Origin: Runella sp. MFBS21
GTDB taxonomy: Bacteria > Bacteroidota > Bacteroidia > Cytophagales > Spirosomataceae
Direction: 5' to 3'
DNA: 64,000 bases
NCBI RefSeq assembly: GCF_029433105.1
Contig: NZ_JARNTW010000004.1
Span: forward strand, 124,001 to 188,000
The translations under genes and the position numbers were made by a program. The first letter of the stretch is position 1; each line of letters starts with the position of its first letter. Shown here in pieces: positions 24,944 to 33,628 of this stretch. The notes below the pieces were generated by a model. It was not told the origin of the DNA and ran no database searches. It saw only the letters and a list, made by a program, of their open reading frames with translations.

Positions 24944-26395
24944 TTGAAGTCATACACATCTTTCGGTCAAGTACAAGCAGATTTGAGCGCCGATCGGGTA
25001 TCGTGCCGTGAGTTGGTAGCGTATTATCTAAAAAATATCGAAGAAAAAAATCCTACTCTCAATGCCTTCGTGGCGGTTTATGATGAAGAAGCCCGCCATA
25101 GAGCAGAAGAGATTGACAAAAAAATAGCCGCAGGCACAGCAGGACGCTTAGCGGGGATGGTAGTCGGAATCAAAGATGTCCTTTGTTATCAAGGGCATGG
25201 GCTACAAGCAGGAAGCCGCATATTAGATGGGTTTATTTCTCAATTTACAGCTACGGCAGTACAAAGAATTTTGGACGAAGATGCCATTATCATTGGACGT
25301 CAAAACTGTGATGAGTTTGCGATGGGGTCTTCCAACGAAAACTCTGCTTTTGGGGTAGTGCGCAACGCTACGGATATTTTACGAGTTCCAGGCGGGTCGT
25401 CAGGAGGCTCTGCGGTGGCAGTGCAAGCTGATATGTGTTTGGCATCACTAGGGTCGGATACGGGAGGCTCGGTGCGTCAGCCAGCCGCTTTCTGCGGACT
25501 AGTTGGGTTCAAACCGACGTATGGTCGTATTTCGCGCTGGGGTCTGATTGCTTATGGCTCCTCTTTTGATTGCATTGGCCCCATTGCCAATAGCGTGGAA
25601 GATGTGGCACTGCTACTTGAAGTGATGGCAGGCAAAGATGATTTTGATAGTACAGTTTCTGAAAGAGAAGTCGAAAAATATACTTCATTAAAATTAGACT
25701 CTCCGTCTTTAAGAATTGGGTATCTTCGAGAAAGCCTAAGTGAGGCTATCCAGCCCGAAATCAGAGAAGCTACTCAAGCCAAACTTACTTGGCTTCGAGA
25801 GCAAGGGTATGTAGTAGAACCCGTCGATTTTGAATTACTATCTTATATTTTACCTACTTATTATATTCTGACTACTGCTGAGTCAAGCTCCAATCTTTCG
25901 AGGTTTGATGGGGTGAGGTATGGGCACAGAAGCAGTAAAGCCGAAGATTTAACTTCTTTATACAAAAAATCAAGGAGTGAAGGTTTTGGGGCAGAAGTAA
26001 AGCGTCGTATCATGCTTGGTACGTTTGTATTGAGTGCGAGTTATTATGATGCTTATTATACCAAAGCGCAAAAAGTAAGACGTCTGATGAAAGAGCAAAC
26101 GGACTTGCTTTTTGAGAAATATGATTTTTTGTTGATGCCAACTACTCCCACTACTGCTTTTCCGATTGGTGATAAAATGGAAGACCCATTGCAGATGTAT
26201 TTGGCGGATATTTTTACGGTGCAAGCCAATGTAGTAGGAAACCCAGCGGTTTCGATTCCGAATGGTACCGACGAAGCGGGGTTGCCTATTGGGTTACAAA
26301 TCATGGGAAAACCTTTTGGAGAAGCTCAGCTTTTGGCTTTTTGCAATCACCTTATGAGGAGTAGTCAGCAAGTACAGAACTTATCTACATACTAG
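24944..26395 (+). CDS. gatA: Asp-tRNA(Asn)/Glu-tRNA(Gln) amidotransferase subunit A
   Basis: This is the glutaminase/amidase subunit of GatCAB, which amidates misacylated Glu-tRNA(Gln) or Asp-tRNA(Asn). The 483 residues carry the amidase signature with the Ser-cisSer-Lys triad: Lys in GIKDVL, the Gly/Ser-rich RVPGGSSGGSAVAVQ, and GSDTGGSVRQPAAFCG. I accept the TTG start because the protein there reads MKSYTSFGQVQADL, matching the usual GatA N-terminus, and no ATG is nearby. GatB and GatC are not in this window, as is common when the subunit genes are scattered. Confidence 0.95.
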   Translation: MKSYTSFGQVQADLSADRVSCRELVAYYLKNIEEKNPTLNAFVAVYDEEARHRAEEIDKKIAAGTAGRLAGMVVGIKDVLCYQGHGLQAGSRILDGFISQFTATAVQRILDEDAIIIGRQNCDEFAMGSSNENSAFGVVRNATDILRVPGGSSGGSAVAVQADMCLASLGSDTGGSVRQPAAFCGLVGFKPTYGRISRWGLIAYGSSFDCIGPIANSVEDVALLLEVMAGKDDFDSTVSEREVEKYTSLKLDSPSLRIGYLRESLSEAIQPEIREATQAKLTWLREQGYVVEPVDFELLSYILPTYYILTTAESSSNLSRFDGVRYGHRSSKAEDLTSLYKKSRSEGFGAEVKRRIMLGTFVLSASYYDAYYTKAQKVRRLMKEQTDLLFEKYDFLLMPTTPTTAFPIGDKMEDPLQMYLADIFTVQANVVGNPAVSIPNGTDEAGLPIGLQIMGKPFGEAQLLAFCNHLMRSSQQVQNLSTY

Positions 26396-26448
26396 CCATT
26401 GAAAATAGAAAGAGAAATGTAAAATCTAACGAGAAACAAACGTAAGCG

Positions 26449-27885
26449 ATGATGGATTTGAAGCGAATTGTGAGAGTAAGTATGGTGGCCGGACTATGTT
26501 GGCTTGGGGCCAGCAAATATGCCCATACCCAAGTGGTAGAAACTAACACCAACGTGGCTGAGGAGGAATTATTAAAGATTGAAAATTTTGCCGATTCCAC
26601 GGTGCCAGAAGCATTGGTAAAAGAGCGTTTGGCAAAGTTGCAAAATGAGATTCCGTTGCGTTATCACAAAGTGACGCATCAATTTGTCGAATACTTCATC
26701 TACAAAAAACCTAGCTTCGTCAAAAGAATGCTAGAGCATATGCATTTGTATTTCCCGTTGTATGAGCAAACGCTCGAAAAGTATAACATGCCTCGTGAGT
26801 TGAAGTTTTTGTCTCTCATTGAGTCAGGATTAAATCCGCGCATTATTTCATACGCTGGCGCGGGAGGTCTTTGGCAATTTATGCCTGCTACTGGCCGCGA
26901 GTATGGTATGAAACAAGACAACTATATTGATGAGCGCTTTGACCCCGTTAAGTCAACGGATGCTGCCTGTCGTTATTTAAAACGCCTTTATAATGCTTTT
27001 GGGGATTGGGAAATGGCCTTGGCCGCTTACAACGTAGGTCCCGGAAATGTCAAAAGGGCGATTCGGCGCTCAGGTTCCAATACGTTTTGGGGGATATACA
27101 ATTTCTTACCAAAACAAACGCGTCATTATGTACCACAGTTTGTGGCTATTATGTACATGATGCACTATCATGCTGATCATGGCGTATTTCCAGAAAGTCC
27201 CGAATATCCGATGCTGACGGATACACTCCAAATCACGGGCTATTTCAATCTTCATACTTTTGCTAAATTAAGTAATGTCAATTTAGATGACTTGTACAAG
27301 CTCAATCCACAATTGATCAATACGGAACTCCCTCATTACGTTAAAGATTATGTCGTCAAAGTGCCTAGCTATTGCTATGAATATGTTACAGAAAATAGAA
27401 TAGCGATTTGGGACTCCGCATGTAAATCTCCCTTTAGCAAAGCTCCCTATGCTTTGGCCTCACTCACAACGGCTGATAGTACAGAGCAGTCCGAAGAAGA
27501 GGGAGAAACCCTAAAACGTAGTACTCAGAAACTTTTTCATACTGTCAGAAAAGGAGAAACTTTGGGGAAAATAGCCAACCGGTATGGGGTAGAGATGCAC
27601 GAGCTCAAGAAGTGGAATCACTTGAGAAGCAGCACTGTGATGCGAGGTAAAAAACTTCTAATTTATAAAGAGACGGTCGGAAGCCCGGTGCTCCAACGTT
27701 TGGCAGGAGGGGATACTAACCCCAAAGCAAACACGAAGATTAAAATGCGTTATCATCGTGTGCAAGCAGGCGACACACTCTCTACAATTGCTGAACGTTA
27801 TGGTATTAATGTAAGCCGCCTCAAAAAAATTAATAGATTAAAAGGTAATACGGTTCGCAAAGGACAAAAACTAATTGTCGGATAA
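26449..27885 (+). CDS. Membrane-bound lytic transglycosylase with two LysM repeats (MltD-like)
   Basis: This is a peptidoglycan lytic transglycosylase of 478 residues. The N-terminal hydrophobic segment (about 10-22) is a signal peptide or anchor. The SLT domain spans about 105-240, with catalytic Glu125 in LSLIESGLNP and the motifs AGGLWQFMPATGREYG and ALAAYNVGPGNV. Two LysM domains follow, at about 360-405 (HTVRKGETLGKIANRYGVEM) and 432-478 (HRVQAGDTLSTIAERYGINV), anchoring it to the glycan. It probably remodels the wall during growth. A tandem ATG allows a start one codon later. Confidence 0.92.
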   Translation: MMDLKRIVRVSMVAGLCWLGASKYAHTQVVETNTNVAEEELLKIENFADSTVPEALVKERLAKLQNEIPLRYHKVTHQFVEYFIYKKPSFVKRMLEHMHLYFPLYEQTLEKYNMPRELKFLSLIESGLNPRIISYAGAGGLWQFMPATGREYGMKQDNYIDERFDPVKSTDAACRYLKRLYNAFGDWEMALAAYNVGPGNVKRAIRRSGSNTFWGIYNFLPKQTRHYVPQFVAIMYMMHYHADHGVFPESPEYPMLTDTLQITGYFNLHTFAKLSNVNLDDLYKLNPQLINTELPHYVKDYVVKVPSYCYEYVTENRIAIWDSACKSPFSKAPYALASLTTADSTEQSEEEGETLKRSTQKLFHTVRKGETLGKIANRYGVEMHELKKWNHLRSSTVMRGKKLLIYKETVGSPVLQRLAGGDTNPKANTKIKMRYHRVQAGDTLSTIAERYGINVSRLKKINRLKGNTVRKGQKLIVG

Positions 27886-27906
27886 TAATAATCTGTAATA
27901 TTGTTG

Positions 27907-27971
27907 GTTATCCGTTAGGCGTTGTCGGACTGTATCACCATTTTTGATAACCGATAATTTTAACGGATAAC
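27907..27971 (+). promoter_or_regulatory. Long stacked hairpin in the hemJ leader
   Basis: GTTATCCGTTA (27907-27917) is the exact complement of TAACGGATAAC (27961-27971). Nested inside, TTGTCGG pairs with CCGATAA (one wobble), and TATCA with TGATA around a 7-nt loop. The three helices total 23 bp and stop 9 nt before the hemJ ATG. There is no T-tract, so it is not a terminator; it could control hemJ translation or be a palindromic repeat unit. Confidence 0.5.
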
Positions 27972-27980
27972 ATCACTCTA

Positions 27981-28517
27981 ATGGCACTTTTTTATTTTAA
28001 AGCATTTCATATAGTAGGGGCCGTCGCATGGTTTGCGGGCCTTTTTTATTTAGTTAGAATGTTTGTGTATCACATTGAAGCTGACCAAAAGCCCGAACAT
28101 TTGCGTCAAGCCTTCAAAGATCAATTCAACCTCATGGAATGGCGTGCTTACAAAATTATCTGTAATCCTGCCATGATGCTTACTTGGACATGCGGCCTTA
28201 CCATGACGTACCTAAACCCAGGCTATTGGCAAATGGGTTGGTTTCAAGTCAAATTTGCGATTTTGTTGTTGCTTTCGGGCTATCATACTTGGTGTAAGCG
28301 CGTGATTATAAAACTAGAAAAAGGAGAAAAACCCTATAATTCTTTCCAATTTCGACTTCTCAACGAGTTGCCTACCTTATTTTTAGTGAGCATCGCTTTG
28401 CTGGCGGTCTTGCGCGACACCCTCAATTTCCTCTATGCTTTCGGTGGTGTGCTGGCCTTTGGCATTCTATTGTTTGTGTTTGCTAAGGCATATAAAAAAC
28501 GACGGGGCGAAGGCTAA
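27981..28517 (+). CDS. hemJ: Protoporphyrinogen IX oxidase HemJ
   Basis: HemJ oxidises protoporphyrinogen IX to protoporphyrin IX in haem synthesis. The 178 residues form four or five membrane helices. The N-terminal helix has the conserved histidine and pattern FKAFHIVGAVAWFAGLFYLV, followed by RMFVYHIEA, the central KFAILLLLSGYH and the conserved RLLNELPTLFLV. Length and order match the HemJ family. Haem is needed in quantity for the cytochromes encoded further right. The start lies directly behind the stacked hairpin. Confidence 0.93.
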   Translation: MALFYFKAFHIVGAVAWFAGLFYLVRMFVYHIEADQKPEHLRQAFKDQFNLMEWRAYKIICNPAMMLTWTCGLTMTYLNPGYWQMGWFQVKFAILLLLSGYHTWCKRVIIKLEKGEKPYNSFQFRLLNELPTLFLVSIALLAVLRDTLNFLYAFGGVLAFGILLFVFAKAYKKRRGEG

Positions 28518-29309
28518 TACCATAACTGTGATGAGTGATTAGGGTTGTGTATTTGATTAATACAACAGCTATGCTACTAACAGAATATGGCAGAGCGGAT
28601 ATTTGAAGCAAAGCTTTGTCTGAAGCTTCAAAATCCCTTTTCTTCAAGCACTTCAAGGAAAGTTCCTTACATTTTAGGACAATGTAAATAGCAAAAAAAC
28701 AACTTATTGCTTCCTTAAAAAAGTGGATAAGGTAGAGGCAGCAAATTATTAAGATGTGATTAAAAAGAAAGATTCGCTGTTTTTTGTATGGCTTAAAGAT
28801 TTAGTTTTGGAAATGAAAATGACAAAATCTAATCTTTAAACCTATAGGGAATTATATCCAAATAAGTTGTATTTATAAAGAAAAGTAAAAATGTCATAGC
28901 ACATGGAGTGGGTAATATAACAATTAGCTTCTTAAAACATTGGTATAAGTTTTACAATTTAATATCCTCAAAATCCTGTCACCTACACAAAGTACCCAAA
29001 AACTACTAAAATGAGTATTTAAACGGGTTTGATTTAGGATTGCCACTACCAAAATCTTATAGGTTTTTTTGCCTATTCAAGGTGTTTATTGCGACCATAT
29101 ATATTTATAAGTAGTTAAGTAGGGGCGGCTTATCATCCAGTTTTTTGGAGCAGTGGCGTTAATATAACTGTTTGATTTTGAGATAATAAGTTCGCAGGAA
29201 AACTACGATTAATAGTTGACGGCCAAATCGTGATGTACTTTCACATTAATTTTTAAAAGCTTACTTTATTCTAATTAAACAATACACCTAATACCTAAAT
29301 AATCACGCC
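28518..29309. other. Intergenic region with small hairpins, no gene seen
   Basis: No convincing ORF is present in these 790 bp. Small inverted repeats occur: TTTGAAGC/GCTTCAAA (28602-28609 and 28625-28632) and TTACATT/AATGTAA (28667-28687). They may belong to an untranslated RNA or the end of the hemJ transcript. The right part must contain the promoter of the porin gene, but I see no exact TTG/TAnnTTTG pair. Confidence 0.5.
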
Positions 29310-30683
29310 ATGAAGCATTCTTTTTGGTTTCTTCTTTTTTGTACTTTTTCAATATATGCTCAAACTCCTCCTCAAGCGAGCGAAAAAAATGAACTGAAAT
29401 ACCCTCTCAACCCATCAGGCTCTCATTTTTTTAAGGTTACATTTATGAACCAAACTTGGGTGCGTTATAATCAAAGCAACCCCGGCACTACAGTGGTGGG
29501 CGAAGCATCGCCCCAAACCTTAGATTTAGGACTTCGCCGCACGCGTATGCAGATGTTTGGGCAAATTACCGACCGCGCTTTTGTATACTTTCAAATGGGA
29601 ATGAACAATTTCAATTTCTTAAACGGATTTCCTGCTTTAGGGAATGCTCAAGGTGTAGCTTCCAACCGTAAAATCGGCTTTTTTATCCATGATGCTGTCG
29701 TCGAATATTCGGCTTTTGCCAACAAAGATTGGCTCAAAATAGGAGGGGGGCTTACGATTTTGAATGGTCTTTCGCGGTTTAGTCAGCCAAGCGTAACTTC
29801 TATCATGACGATGGATGTGCCAGTATTTGCGCAAGCTACCGTAGATCAGACCGACGAGTTTTCACGAAAGCTGACCTTGTATGCACGCGGGCAAGTCGGT
29901 AAGTGGGATTATCGTTTAGGCTTGACCGATCCCTTTCCTATTGGTACTAACGGAAACCCCGTTGCTGCTATTTCAACCAACTCTTCGTTTGCCGCCAAAG
30001 GCCATCATAAGCAATATCAAGGCTATCTGATTTATAATTTCTTTGATAAAGAAACTCATCAGACGCCCTATATGACAGGTACTTATTTAGGTAAAAAGAA
30101 AATATTAAACATAGAAGGTGGGTTTATTACACAAAAAAATGCGATGTGGCGCACCGAAAACCAAGGACGCGACACCGTCTATAATGCCTTGAAACTATGG
30201 TCGATTGCGATGTATGCGGATATGCCTCTCAACAAACAAAAAGGGACAGCTATTTCGGCTTATTTAGGGTATTTTAATACTGACTATGGTACAAATTATT
30301 TACGATTCAATGGTATCATGAACCCTGCCAATGGAACCACGTTGCCACTTTCTGGAGTATCTGGTACACAAGGAAATGCTTTCCCGATGTTTGGAACAGG
30401 GAGTGTGGTGTATGGGCAGATAGGGTATTTGTGCGCAGCAGACTTACTAGGTAAAAATGGCACACTTATGCCCTATGCATCGGCTCAATTGGCAGATTAT
30501 CAGAGATTAAATAATACGGCTGGGATTTATAGTACAGGAATCAATTGGCTACTTAAAGGTCATAATGCGAAACTGACACTTGATTACCAAAATCGTCCCG
30601 TGTATCAAAATGCTGTAAATGGTCAGCTGAATGCTAATGGGAGAAAAGGAGCTTTGACGCTTCAGTATCAGATTTTTATATGA
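29310..30683 (+). CDS. Porin of the phosphate-selective O/P type
   Basis: This is an outer-membrane beta-barrel of 457 residues with a signal peptide (SFWFLLFCTFSIYAQ). The pattern is that of the Porin_O_P group: an early segment LRRTRMQMFGQITDRAFVYF, repeated amphipathic strands, and a C-terminal strand ending LQYQIFI. In Gram-negatives such porins are often induced by phosphate limitation, but many Bacteroidota members have unknown selectivity. The gene behind it encodes a cytochrome c peroxidase with a Pho-box-like repeat upstream, which makes a phosphate link possible. A terminator separates the two. Confidence 0.75.
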   Translation: MKHSFWFLLFCTFSIYAQTPPQASEKNELKYPLNPSGSHFFKVTFMNQTWVRYNQSNPGTTVVGEASPQTLDLGLRRTRMQMFGQITDRAFVYFQMGMNNFNFLNGFPALGNAQGVASNRKIGFFIHDAVVEYSAFANKDWLKIGGGLTILNGLSRFSQPSVTSIMTMDVPVFAQATVDQTDEFSRKLTLYARGQVGKWDYRLGLTDPFPIGTNGNPVAAISTNSSFAAKGHHKQYQGYLIYNFFDKETHQTPYMTGTYLGKKKILNIEGGFITQKNAMWRTENQGRDTVYNALKLWSIAMYADMPLNKQKGTAISAYLGYFNTDYGTNYLRFNGIMNPANGTTLPLSGVSGTQGNAFPMFGTGSVVYGQIGYLCAADLLGKNGTLMPYASAQLADYQRLNNTAGIYSTGINWLLKGHNAKLTLDYQNRPVYQNAVNGQLNANGRKGALTLQYQIFI

Positions 30684-30709
30684 AAATTGTGTGGTTTTCA
30701 ATGTATACC

Positions 30710-30745
30710 AAAAGCTTCCTTTGTTAGGGAGCTTTTGTGTTTTAA
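30710..30745 (+). terminator. Terminator after the porin gene
   Basis: AAAAGCTTCC pairs with GGGAGCTTTT (one wobble) over a 7-nt loop, followed by GTGTTTT. Confidence 0.75.
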
Positions 30746-30755
30746 TAAAATTTAA

Positions 30756-30788
30756 AAAACATTAAACTGTCATTAAACCTGACCAAAA
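30756..30788 (+). promoter_or_regulatory. Pho-box-like 11-bp direct repeats
   Basis: Three 11-bp units stand head to tail: AAAACATTAAA, CTGTCATTAAA and CCTGACCAAAA. The central unit resembles half of the PhoB consensus (CTGTCAT plus a 4-bp A/T spacer), and the 11-bp period is that of PhoB boxes. It lies 80 bp before the peroxidase gene. A TAGATTTT 25 bp downstream is a weak -7 candidate. Confidence 0.4.
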
Positions 30789-30868
30789 TCATCTCTAATC
30801 GACATAAGATGGCTAGATTTTTGTTTATAAAAAAGTAGTTTTTATCGTATATAATTACCCTAACTACT

Positions 30869-32242
30869 ATGGCTCAACAAAATTTTACTAAGCTAGCAAT
30901 AGGTGTTGTATTAATAATAAGTTCTGGGGCTTGTAATCCGAATGCCAACGAGCCTGTTCAAGAAGGAGTTGATAGAGAGCTTGAGAAGGTACTTACTGCA
31001 GCATCTTCAGGGAAAGGGAAAGAGTTTTATATTTTGCCCGCTAGTACTGATTTCAATAAAATTCCTCAAGACCCTAAAAACCCCATTATTGCCGATAAGG
31101 TAGAGCTAGGCAAACTTCTATTTCATGAGACAGGTCTTGGAATGACGCCTCAAAAAGTATCAGGGTACCAAACTTATTCATGTGCTACTTGTCATCATTC
31201 CAAAGCAGGGTTTCAGGCGTGCGTGCCGCAAGGTATGGGCGATGGAGGCACAGGTTTTGGGTTGAGTGGAGAGGCTCGTACGATTAAGCCTGATTACAAA
31301 CCTAATGAAGTAGATGTACAGCCTATTCGTACACCTTCGGCGATGAATGCGGCCTATCAACCTAATATGTTGTGGAATGGCCAGTTTGGCGCTACTCATT
31401 TCAACGAAAATACGCAAGCTGCTTGGACTAAAGGGACGCCCAAAGAAAATAATAAACTTGGGTTTCAGGGCATCGAAACGCAGGCTATTGCGGGTCAAGG
31501 GGTACATCGGTTAGGGTTTAATCCTAATTTTTTCTTCAATCGACCGCTCTATCGAGATTTATATGCAAAGTCGTTTGACCTAAAAACGTTGAATGACCCC
31601 GCACAATCAGTCATCAACGTAGGGCTGGCGATTGCTGCTTACGAACGGACCTTATTGTCCAATGAGGCAGCTTTTCAGCGCTGGTTGAAAGGCGAATATA
31701 GCGCTTTGAGCGAGAGCCAAAAGCAAGGGGCAATTTTATTTTTTGGGAAAGCAGGTTGTTATCAATGTCACAATGGTCCCTCTCTTGCCAATATGGAATT
31801 TTACGCACTTGGTATGTCAAATCTTACCGAAGGAACCTATGGGGCAAATGTAGTCGTAAATGCAGGCAGCGAAAAAGCTGAGCACAAAGGAAGAGGAGGC
31901 TTTACAGGCAAGGCTTCCGATATGCACAAGTTTAAAGTTCCTCAACTTTATAATTTAAAAGATTCACCTTTTTATGGACATGGAGCTTCATTTACAACCA
32001 TAGAGTCGGTGATTACCTATAAAAATGCGGCAGTACCTCAAAACAAAAGCGTGCCTTCGTCGCAACTAGCCAAGGAGTTTAAGCCTCTTCAACTAACGCA
32101 GGAGGAAATACAGCATTTGACTTCTTTTATCAAAGAAGGACTCTATGACCCAAATCTTAAAAGATATGTACCTCAAGCTTTGCCTTCGGGACTTGGCTTT
32201 CCTAACAATGATACGCAAAGCCGTAAAGATTTAGGTTTTTAG
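30869..32242 (+). CDS. Di-haem cytochrome c peroxidase (MauG/CcpA type), lipoprotein
   Basis: This periplasmic peroxidase reduces hydrogen peroxide with electrons from cytochrome c. The 457 residues have a lipoprotein signal (ISSGAC, Cys about 22) and two haem-attachment motifs, CATCH near 105 and CYQCH near 300. The family segment VELGKLLFHETGLG and the second domain's KQGAILFFGKAGC are also present. It is longer than the classical enzyme (about 330), with extra loops between the haems. The Pho-box-like repeat upstream suggests phosphate control rather than peroxide control; no oxidative stress regulator is nearby. Confidence 0.88.
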   Translation: MAQQNFTKLAIGVVLIISSGACNPNANEPVQEGVDRELEKVLTAASSGKGKEFYILPASTDFNKIPQDPKNPIIADKVELGKLLFHETGLGMTPQKVSGYQTYSCATCHHSKAGFQACVPQGMGDGGTGFGLSGEARTIKPDYKPNEVDVQPIRTPSAMNAAYQPNMLWNGQFGATHFNENTQAAWTKGTPKENNKLGFQGIETQAIAGQGVHRLGFNPNFFFNRPLYRDLYAKSFDLKTLNDPAQSVINVGLAIAAYERTLLSNEAAFQRWLKGEYSALSESQKQGAILFFGKAGCYQCHNGPSLANMEFYALGMSNLTEGTYGANVVVNAGSEKAEHKGRGGFTGKASDMHKFKVPQLYNLKDSPFYGHGASFTTIESVITYKNAAVPQNKSVPSSQLAKEFKPLQLTQEEIQHLTSFIKEGLYDPNLKRYVPQALPSGLGFPNNDTQSRKDLGF

Positions 32243-32349
32243 ATGTTGTATTTTTTTGTAAAAAAATTGGTTTATTTGTTGACAAGAAATGTGAGGCATT
32301 AAAACCACTTTGAGCCTCCTTAATGTTTATAAAAAAATAAAATACATCA

Positions 32350-32721
32350 ATGAAAAAAATCCTTTTAAGTTTTCTGTTAGCAAGTACGGGGTTGATTTAT
32401 GAAGCCGCAGCGCAGTCGGTAGCGGCATCTGTATTAGTGACCGACAGCCCTCGACTAGAGGAGTTTGTGGGAAATTTTAAGTTTGAAGACCTTCCTTTTG
32501 AATATATCGAATTTAGCATCAAAGAAGGAAACCTGTACGTCAAAGCAGGAGACAGAGAAGGTCCTTTAAAGCCTATTAAAGATACAATAGATAGATTTGA
32601 AAATGCCGATAATATGGCTAAGTTTTCTTTTTTGCGCAATGAAGAAAAACAAATTGTCAAAGTAGTTTTGGACTACGACGGTAGTGTATTTGAAGGTAAA
32701 AAAGATGCCTCAAAAAAATGA
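32350..32721 (+). CDS. Small secreted protein, DUF3471-like
   Basis: The 123 residues begin with a signal peptide (KKILLSFLLASTGLIYEAAA, cleavage near AAAQS). A compact beta domain follows, with LEEFVGNFKFEDLPFEYIEF and DYDGSVFEGKK. The pattern LEEFVGxF followed by a strand-rich domain is like the lipocalin-type DUF3471 domain often attached to beta-lactamase-like hydrolases. Here it is free-standing; a serine hydrolase is encoded 0.9 kb further on. No catalytic motif is visible, so function is unknown. Confidence 0.6.
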   Translation: MKKILLSFLLASTGLIYEAAAQSVAASVLVTDSPRLEEFVGNFKFEDLPFEYIEFSIKEGNLYVKAGDREGPLKPIKDTIDRFENADNMAKFSFLRNEEKQIVKVVLDYDGSVFEGKKDASKK

Positions 32722-32792
32722 GTAGAGCTAATCTTTGCTAGATAAATTAAGGCTAGACCTTCTATAAGCATAAACATTGAAATTAGATTTTG

Positions 32793-32821
32793 AAAAAGGC
32801 TCTTGAAAAAGAGTCTTTTTT
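32793..32821 (+). terminator. Rho-independent terminator
   Basis: AAAAAGGCTCTT pairs with AAGAGTCTTTTT over a GAAA tetraloop (one wobble), with a T-tail. It ends the DUF3471-like gene. Confidence 0.8.
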
Positions 32822-32886
32822 ATTGGATTTAGAAAGCGTATAAATCACCCGAAATCTTCTTTGAAGAAGAAACTTCTTTTAGATGT

Positions 32887-33624
32887 ATGAAAGTTTCTTT
32901 TCTTCACAAATTCCTTTGGGGTTCTTTGCTTATGGGAATCCTTGCCATTTTGGGGGCTTGTCACCGAAACGCACCATTGACCTATCAACCTATTGCCGAG
33001 CCTTTTGTACTTGACTATGCACCTAATCGCTTTGAGGCCGAAATCCAAAAGTACGAAAAAGAGGATGCTACCAATGGCATAAAAAAAGACGGTATTTTGT
33101 TTTATGGAAGTTCAAGCTGGCGGCTTTGGAAAGATATCCAAACCGACCTTGCTCCCCTTCCTATTTTAAATCGGGGTTTTGGAGGTTCTACCATTCCTGA
33201 ACTTATTCATTATATAGACCGAATGGTGTATCCCTATGAGCCAAAGCTCATTGTGGTATATGGCGGGGAAAACGACTTAACTGGAAAAAAATATAAATCT
33301 CCCGAACAAATGTTTGATTCTTATCGGGAGTTTGTATCACTTGTACAAAAGCGTTTGCCTCAGACTCATATTTGTTTTGTCTCCATGAAACTCTCTCCTT
33401 CGCGGCGTCAACATTGGCCTACTGTAAAAGCCGGAAATGCCATGGTAAAATCAATGAGTACAGGGAAACGATTATCTTATGTAGATATTAATCCTGTGCT
33501 TTTCAATGCCAACGGAACGGTAAAAAGCGAACTTTATACCAAAGATAGCTTACATATCAATCCCCAAGGATATCGCGAATATGCCAAAGTACTTGTGCCA
33601 GTCTTAAAGAAAAAATACAAGTAA
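32887..33624 (+). CDS. SGNH/GDSL-family hydrolase, lipoprotein
   Basis: This 245-residue exported esterase-type hydrolase has a lipoprotein signal ending in ILGAC (Cys about 25). Block I contains the nucleophile serine (LFYGSSSWRLW), block II the glycine (RGFGGSTI), block III the asparagine (YGGENDLTG), and block V the Asp-x-x-His pair (DSLHINPQGY). The order is that of SGNH hydrolases, which remove acyl or acetyl groups from lipids or polysaccharides. The substrate is not predictable. It is followed after 4 nt by the serine hydrolase gene, so the two are co-transcribed. Confidence 0.85.
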   Translation: MKVSFLHKFLWGSLLMGILAILGACHRNAPLTYQPIAEPFVLDYAPNRFEAEIQKYEKEDATNGIKKDGILFYGSSSWRLWKDIQTDLAPLPILNRGFGGSTIPELIHYIDRMVYPYEPKLIVVYGGENDLTGKKYKSPEQMFDSYREFVSLVQKRLPQTHICFVSMKLSPSRRQHWPTVKAGNAMVKSMSTGKRLSYVDINPVLFNANGTVKSELYTKDSLHINPQGYREYAKVLVPVLKKKYK

Positions 33625-33628
33625 ACAG

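Noticed and set aside
19000-29122. Identical 15-mer TAAGTAGTTAAGTAG at 19000-19014 and 29108-29122
   Set aside because: A few exact 15-mer matches are expected by chance in an AT-rich 64-kb window, and the flanks do not match.
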